A DNA stretch of 16,259 nt from Planctomycetota bacterium (GTDB lineage Bacteria > Planctomycetota > Planctomycetia > Pirellulales > S012-138). Shown here piece after piece: positions 13,139 to 16,259 of this stretch. The stretch is from assembly GCA_026982835.1 (NCBI GenBank), contig JALSGI010000484.1, forward strand, positions 1 to 16,259. Direction: 5' to 3'. The notes beneath the pieces are model-generated. The model was not told the DNA's origin, made no database searches, and saw nothing but the letters and a program-made list of their open reading frames with translations. A program made the position numbers and the translations under genes. The stretch's first letter is position 1. Every line of letters starts with the position of its first letter.

Positions 13139-14554
13139 TTACACCCAGCGGTGGATCGCCCCTTGCGCGGCCAGGCGCAGCGCCACCAGGTACGGCACCG
13201 GCTCGCCGCCCAGGGCGTTGAGCACCGTGCCGCCGGCGGTAAAAACGTGCGTGACCCAATCCGGCTCCCCGTACTGCTCCAGGGCCTTGCCCCCTTCGCC
13301 CCCGCCCACATACACCTCCACGCCGTTTTCCTTGAGCCGCTTCAGCTGGCCCATGAAGTGCCGCGTCCCTTCGGCAAAGGGCTCCTCCTCGAACTTGCCG
13401 AACACCCCGTTGTGGAACGCTACCCGCGGCAGCTGGGGCTTGCGCTGCAAAAGCTCCAGGTAGTTGCCGATCTTGAGCTCAAACAGCTCGCGCGTCTTGG
13501 GGCCCACGTCCAACTGCTGCTGGCCCGGGGCAATCGTTTCGCTCACCGAGCCGTCTTGCAGTACGAAGTCCACCGGCAGGACGAACTGCACCCCGTGTTC
13601 CTGGCCGTGCTGCAAGATGGCCGTGGCCTGTTCGATCCGCTCCGGGGGGATGTAGTAGGGCTTGTCGGCGTGTTGCGGGTCTTCGGCCACGCCCAGGCCG
13701 AAGTCGCCTCCGGCCAGTCGGGCGGCAGCTTTCTTTAGCGCCATGGCCAGCGAACCGGCCGAGATGACCATCCGCACCTGGCCGCGGCGGACAATGGCTT
13801 GCAGGTCGTCCAGCTTGTCGATCTTCAGCCCGCTGAATACCACCAGCGTGGCCTCCAGGCAGCGAAGCAGCGGGCCGCCGAACTGCCCGGCCACATATCG
13901 CCCCAGGGCCACCTGCTGCATGGCCGCCGGGAGCACGGTGGTGGAAGTGTCCAGGCTGCCGGCAGCGAAGGCTTCGTTGACGTAGTAGGGCGAAAGCTGC
14001 TCGGCCACCTGGTTGGCCAGCCGGGCAAGCGGTTCGGCCAGTTGGTCCAGGTCCGCTTCCTTGGCCTTCCACAGCACGCGTTCGATGGAGTATCGCCGCG
14101 TGTTTTCCAGCACCAGCACCGCCCCGGGCCGGGCCGCCTCGATGGCCTCGCGGGCCGCAGGCGCAATTTGCAGTTGATCCTCGTCCAGCCAGTCGCGCAC
14201 CAGCGGCACTTCTTCCCCGAGCAACTGGCCCAGCCGCGCAGCCACTTTTTCCAGCGTCCCTTCCGGCTTGCGGCCGATGTGGCCAAACACCACCTGCTTC
14301 CAGCCGCGCTGGCGGCCGTACTGAAGTGTTTCCAGCATGCTCCGCAGGCGGATATCGCCCTGGCCCACCTCGGGGCCGGGCTTACAGTCCACATCCCCCC
14401 GCACCAGCACCACCGTGCCCGAGCCCAACTCGGCCAAGGCGTCCAACCGCGGAATGCTCTCCAGGTACTCCGGCAGCGGGCGGTGGGTTTCTTCCGGGCA
14501 CAGGCCCAGGATGCGGCGGCACCACTGTTTCATCTGGGCGGCAGTCAGGGGCAT
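13139..14554 (-). CDS. pgk: Divergent phosphoglycerate kinase
   Basis: This 471-residue protein aligns along its whole length with phosphoglycerate kinase, the glycolytic enzyme interconverting 1,3-bisphosphoglycerate and 3-phosphoglycerate. Matches are 'VRGDVD' (51-56; usually VRxDFN), 'GHIGRK' (91-96; SHLGRP), 'LENTRRY' (149-155; LENxRF), 'VNEAFA' (192-197; VNDAFG), 'SGLKID' (241-246; GGAKVxDK), 'LPVDFV' (326-331), 'HNGVFGKFEEEPFAEGT' (381-397), 'GGGE' (417-420; GGGD) and 'TAGGTVLNALGG' (439-450). An extra N-terminal segment of about 45 residues precedes the core; usual length is about 390-420. The HR of the usual 'GTAHRAHSS' is missing ('AAGSLDTST'), so a substrate-binding Arg is lost. Activity is therefore uncertain, and the gene may be a paralogue. 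GAGGGA lies 7 bases before the ATG. Confidence 0.85.
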   Translation of the reverse strand: MPLTAAQMKQWCRRILGLCPEETHRPLPEYLESIPRLDALAELGSGTVVLVRGDVDCKPGPEVGQGDIRLRSMLETLQYGRQRGWKQVVFGHIGRKPEGTLEKVAARLGQLLGEEVPLVRDWLDEDQLQIAPAAREAIEAARPGAVLVLENTRRYSIERVLWKAKEADLDQLAEPLARLANQVAEQLSPYYVNEAFAAGSLDTSTTVLPAAMQQVALGRYVAGQFGGPLLRCLEATLVVFSGLKIDKLDDLQAIVRRGQVRMVISAGSLAMALKKAAARLAGGDFGLGVAEDPQHADKPYYIPPERIEQATAILQHGQEHGVQFVLPVDFVLQDGSVSETIAPGQQQLDVGPKTRELFELKIGNYLELLQRKPQLPRVAFHNGVFGKFEEEPFAEGTRHFMGQLKRLKENGVEVYVGGGEGGKALEQYGEPDWVTHVFTAGGTVLNALGGEPVPYLVALRLAAQGAIHRWV

Positions 14555-14632
14555 GGCCGGTTCCCTCGTCGGTGTTTCTGGGGGAAGTCCTCGTCTCTGG
14601 CATGCGATGGATTGCTGGAAAAACGCATCCCA

Positions 14633-14661
14633 AGAATAGCAAAGCCCCCCGGGTTTGCCAG
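14633..14661 (-). promoter_or_regulatory. Promoter candidate for the phosphoglycerate kinase gene
   Basis: On the minus strand CTGGCA (14661-14656), 17 bases, then TATTCT (14638-14633), preceded by TGC as an extended -10. The -10 is identical to that of the promoter at 253-281. The leader would be about 72 bases. Confidence 0.45.
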
Positions 14662-14680
14662 AGCCCTTGCCACCGGGGGG
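14645..14680. promoter_or_regulatory. Inverted repeat overlapping the pgk promoter
   Basis: CCCCCCGG (14645-14652) and CCGGGGGG (14673-14680) form a perfect 8-bp inverted repeat around a 20-base centre that contains TTGCCA twice (14655-14660, 14667-14672). It covers the -35 box and part of the spacer of the pgk promoter candidate, so it could be an operator. It could also be a member of the local hairpin family with an enlarged loop. Confidence 0.35.
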
Positions 14681-14807
14681 GCGGATGACGCAGACTAGCA
14701 GAGAGCCGCTGTAGCTCGGGCTCCTGTGAGGCTATTTGTCAGTGAGAGGAGCAAGTGCTGGCCGCTGGTTTTTTGGTGAGCCCCGGGCTTCAGCCCGGGG
14801 AGGACCT

Positions 14808-14832
14808 GGAGGCTTGGAGGCGTGGGGGCTTG
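14808..14832 (-). repeat. 25-bp inverted repeat, arm 2
   Basis: Exact reverse complement of 833-857. It sits between the first two hairpins of cluster 2 and is built from the word CTTGGAGG, which continues in degenerate form to about 14847. Confidence 0.9.
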
Positions 14833-14908
14833 AGAGCGTGGAGGGGTGGCGAGCCGCGGGCGTAAGCCCGCGGAGAACGGCGAGCTACTGGCTTCAATCG
14901 GCGGAGAG

Positions 14909-14981
14909 CCCAAGAGCCCCCCGCGTAAGCGGGGGGAGAGACGGAATCGGCTTGCGCCGTACGCCGGAGCTTCCGCTCCGG
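14909..14981 (-). repeat. Two-hairpin composite repeat, copy C
   Basis: Read on the minus strand, hairpin CCGGAGC-GGAA-GCTCCGG (14981-14964) is followed by a 27-base spacer containing GCAAGCCG and ending in TCTCTC, then by CCCCCCGC-TTAC-GCGGGGGG (14936-14917) and CTCTTGG. Copy A has the same order, the same second stem, loop TGAC and the same CTCTTGG tail. Confidence 0.75.
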
Positions 14982-15299
14982 AGCAAGAATAAGCGCCAGT
15001 TCTTACAACCGGCAAGCCGCCGGCTTCAGCCGGCGGAGAGCTCCCCGCGTAAGCGGGGAGAGAACCGCGAGTCGGGAGCTTTAGCTCCCGGAGGAAAACA
15101 AGCAAAAGCGTTTCTTCGGCTCTCCCCGGACTGAAGTCCGGGGCTCGCCGTACACAAGAACCAACGCCAGCGATAAAACAACCGCGTGCTCATGCACGCG
15201 GCCGACCAGCACGAGAACAAACGCCAACTGGCGCCCAAAAACGCAATCCGCCGGCTTTAGCTGGCCGAGAGACCTACCACACCACGGAGAACCGCAACC

Positions 15300-16037
15300 A
15301 TGATCCGCCTGGGGGTGAACATCGACCACGTGGCCACGGTGCGCCAGGCGCGGCGGACCAACGAGCCGGACCCGGTTTGGGCCGCCGTGCTGGCCGAGCT
15401 GGGCGGGGCCGACGGCATCACGATCCACCTGCGCGAAGACCGACGCCACATCCAGCAGCGCGACCTGCGCCTGCTGCGGGAAACCGTGGCCGTGCTGCTC
15501 AATCTGGAACTGGCCTGCGAAGAAGAAGTGCTGAGGATCGCCTGCCAGGTGCGCCCCGACCAGGCCACGCTGGTGCCCGAGCGACGCGAAGAGATCACCA
15601 CCGAAGGCGGCCTGGACGTGGCAGGCCAGCAGGACCGCGTGCGTCGGGCCGTGGAACAACTGCGCGAAGCCGGAATCAAGGTCTCCCTGTTTCTCGACCC
15701 GGAAGAAGCTCAAATCGAGGCGGCCGCCCGCCTGGGCGTGCAAGCCGTGGAGCTGCACACCGGCGGCTATGCCAACGCCCGCGGACAACAGCAACAGCAA
15801 GAGCTGCAAAAGCTGGTCCTGGCCGCCGAGAGCGTGCGGCGCCTGGGGCTGGCCCTGCACGCCGGGCACGGGCTCACTTACCGGAACGTACATCCGGTGG
15901 CGGCCATCCCCGGCATGGAAGAGCTGAACATCGGCCACAGCATTGTTTCCCGGGCCATCATGGTGGGCATGACCCAGGCGGTGCGGGAAATGAAAGAGCA
16001 AATGTTGCTGGCCGTGCAGCATCGGGGGCCGGGGTAG
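15300..16037 (+). CDS. pdxJ: Pyridoxine 5'-phosphate synthase
   Basis: This 245-residue cytoplasmic enzyme condenses 1-deoxy-D-xylulose 5-phosphate with 3-amino-2-oxopropyl phosphate to form pyridoxine 5'-phosphate, the last ring-forming step of the DXP-dependent vitamin B6 pathway. Family motifs are complete: 'GVNIDHVATVRQAR' (5-18), 'ITIHLREDRRHIQ' (40-52), 'LNLE' (67-70), 'LVPERREEITTEGGLDV' (91-107), 'ELHTGGYA' (151-158), 'LHAGHGL' (186-192) and 'ELNIGHSIVSRAI' (208-220). Length is normal (about 240). GGAG lies about 10 bases before the ATG, and the protein starts directly with the first beta strand. The palindrome cluster ends about 35 bases upstream of the start. Its TAG stop shares one base with the GTG start of the next gene. 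Confidence 0.97.
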   Translation: MIRLGVNIDHVATVRQARRTNEPDPVWAAVLAELGGADGITIHLREDRRHIQQRDLRLLRETVAVLLNLELACEEEVLRIACQVRPDQATLVPERREEITTEGGLDVAGQQDRVRRAVEQLREAGIKVSLFLDPEEAQIEAAARLGVQAVELHTGGYANARGQQQQQELQKLVLAAESVRRLGLALHAGHGLTYRNVHPVAAIPGMEELNIGHSIVSRAIMVGMTQAVREMKEQMLLAVQHRGPG

Positions 16038-16259
16038 TGGACCGCGGCAAGCAGCTTCCCCGGGCCGTGGTGGCCGTGGTGCCGGACCGCCGGGGCCGGG
16101 TGCTGGTGGTGCGGCGTTCCGGGCAGGTGGTGGCCCCGGGCCGGCTGTGCTTTCCCGGCGGGATGCTCCAGAAGGGCGAGACGCCCGAGGCGGCCCTGGT
16201 GCGCGAGCTGCGCGAAGAGCTGGGCGTGGAGGCCCATCCGCTGCGCACGCTTTGGACCA
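16037..16259 (+). CDS. NUDIX hydrolase (5' part, runs off the window)
   Basis: A GTG at 16037-16039 overlaps the last base of the pdxJ stop (TAGTG) and opens a frame of 74 codons to the window edge. Residues 9-27 ('RAVVAVVPDRRGRVLVVRR') form the first strands of a NUDIX fold. The NUDIX box Gx5Ex7REUxEExGU is complete at residues 42-64: G42, E48, R56, E57, E60, E61 and G63. It should hydrolyse a nucleoside diphosphate linked to another group; the substrate cannot be told. The tight overlap means translational coupling to pdxJ is likely. No ATG is available near the start, so GTG is the best choice, though no separate ribosome binding site is needed if coupled. Confidence 0.9.
   Translation, partial: MDRGKQLPRAVVAVVPDRRGRVLVVRRSGQVVAPGRLCFPGGMLQKGETPEAALVRELREELGVEAHPLRTLWT

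Larger units (their letters stand above)
14778..15264. repeat. Palindromic repeat cluster 2 (intergenic)
   Basis: The 745-base gap between pgk and pdxJ has no credible gene. It carries a dense series of hairpins with 4-base loops. Perfect 8-bp stems: 14781-14800 (loop TTCA), 14854-14873 (GTAA), 14917-14936 (GTAA), 15017-15036 (TTCA), 15041-15060 (GTAA), 15124-15143 (TGAA) and 15182-15201 (TCAT). Seven-bp stems: 14964-14981 (TTCC) and 15073-15090 (TTTA). Weaker: 14948-14959 (4 bp, TTGC), 15251-15264 (5 bp with one G-T pair, TTTA) and a decayed copy at 14883-14905. Most are framed as GAG-stem-loop-stem-(G)AG. Stem sequences differ between copies but both arms match each other, and each loop is closed by C-G. 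Small frames here encode low-complexity peptides and were not called as genes. Confidence 0.92.

Noticed and set aside
11402..13738. A 778-residue plus-strand open frame
   Set aside because: It runs out of frame through the HNH, Nramp and (antisense) pgk genes, all of which have clear family motifs. The product is low-complexity Gly/Ala/Arg/Pro, as expected from GC-rich shadow frames.
14778..15264. CRISPR array
   Set aside because: The palindromes have variable sequence and irregular spacing; there is no constant repeat with unique spacers, and no cas gene is present.

Overview
The window is a GC-rich bacterial chromosome segment, most likely from a planctomycete (Pirellulales/Thermogutta-like; inferred, not proven). 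The grounds are a DUF1559-type pilin-like C-terminus, a planctomycete-style ECF sigma factor beside a Hanks-type kinase, a secreted PQQ-type beta-propeller beginning 'DQWPRWRGP', a DUF5117/DUF4953 metalloprotease, and intergenic regions filled with short GC-rich palindromes. No phage, transposase, CRISPR array, tRNA or rRNA was recognised.

Layout. Positions 1-187 hold the 5' end of a secreted protein on the minus strand, with a good sigma70-like promoter at 253-281. Positions 431-857 are a cluster of palindromic repeats. A large secreted HExxHxxGxxH metalloprotease follows on the minus strand (866-3514). Divergent from it are a phosphotransferase of the APH/choline-kinase fold (3844-4854) and a PQQ-like beta-propeller protein (5014-6285). 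The centre is a signalling module: transmembrane Ser/Thr kinase (6490-8124), ECF sigma factor (8208-8879) and an overlapping membrane protein joining an anti-sigma-like N-terminus to a DUF1559-like C-terminus (8866-9822). Then come a tandem universal stress protein (10009-10839), an HNH endonuclease (11091-11684), an Nramp-like transporter (11877-13130) and, convergent with it, a divergent phosphoglycerate kinase (13139-14554, minus). A second, larger palindrome cluster occupies about 14778-15264. It is followed by pdxJ (15300-16037) and, overlapping its stop by one base, the start of a NUDIX hydrolase (16037 to the window edge).

The kinase, sigma factor and membrane protein probably form one regulatory unit in which the sigma factor could be controlled by phosphorylation, by membrane sequestration, or both. 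The other genes look like unlinked housekeeping or metabolic functions.

The most unusual signal is in the two non-coding clusters. Both are built from 4-8 bp perfect stems around a small set of recurring 4-nt loops (TTCA, GTAA, TTTA, TTCC and complements). Stem sequence changes from copy to copy with both arms changing together. A two-hairpin composite recurs three times, and a perfect 25-nt inverted repeat links the clusters about 14 kb apart. No mobile enzyme is visible nearby, so how they spread and what they do is unknown from this window.
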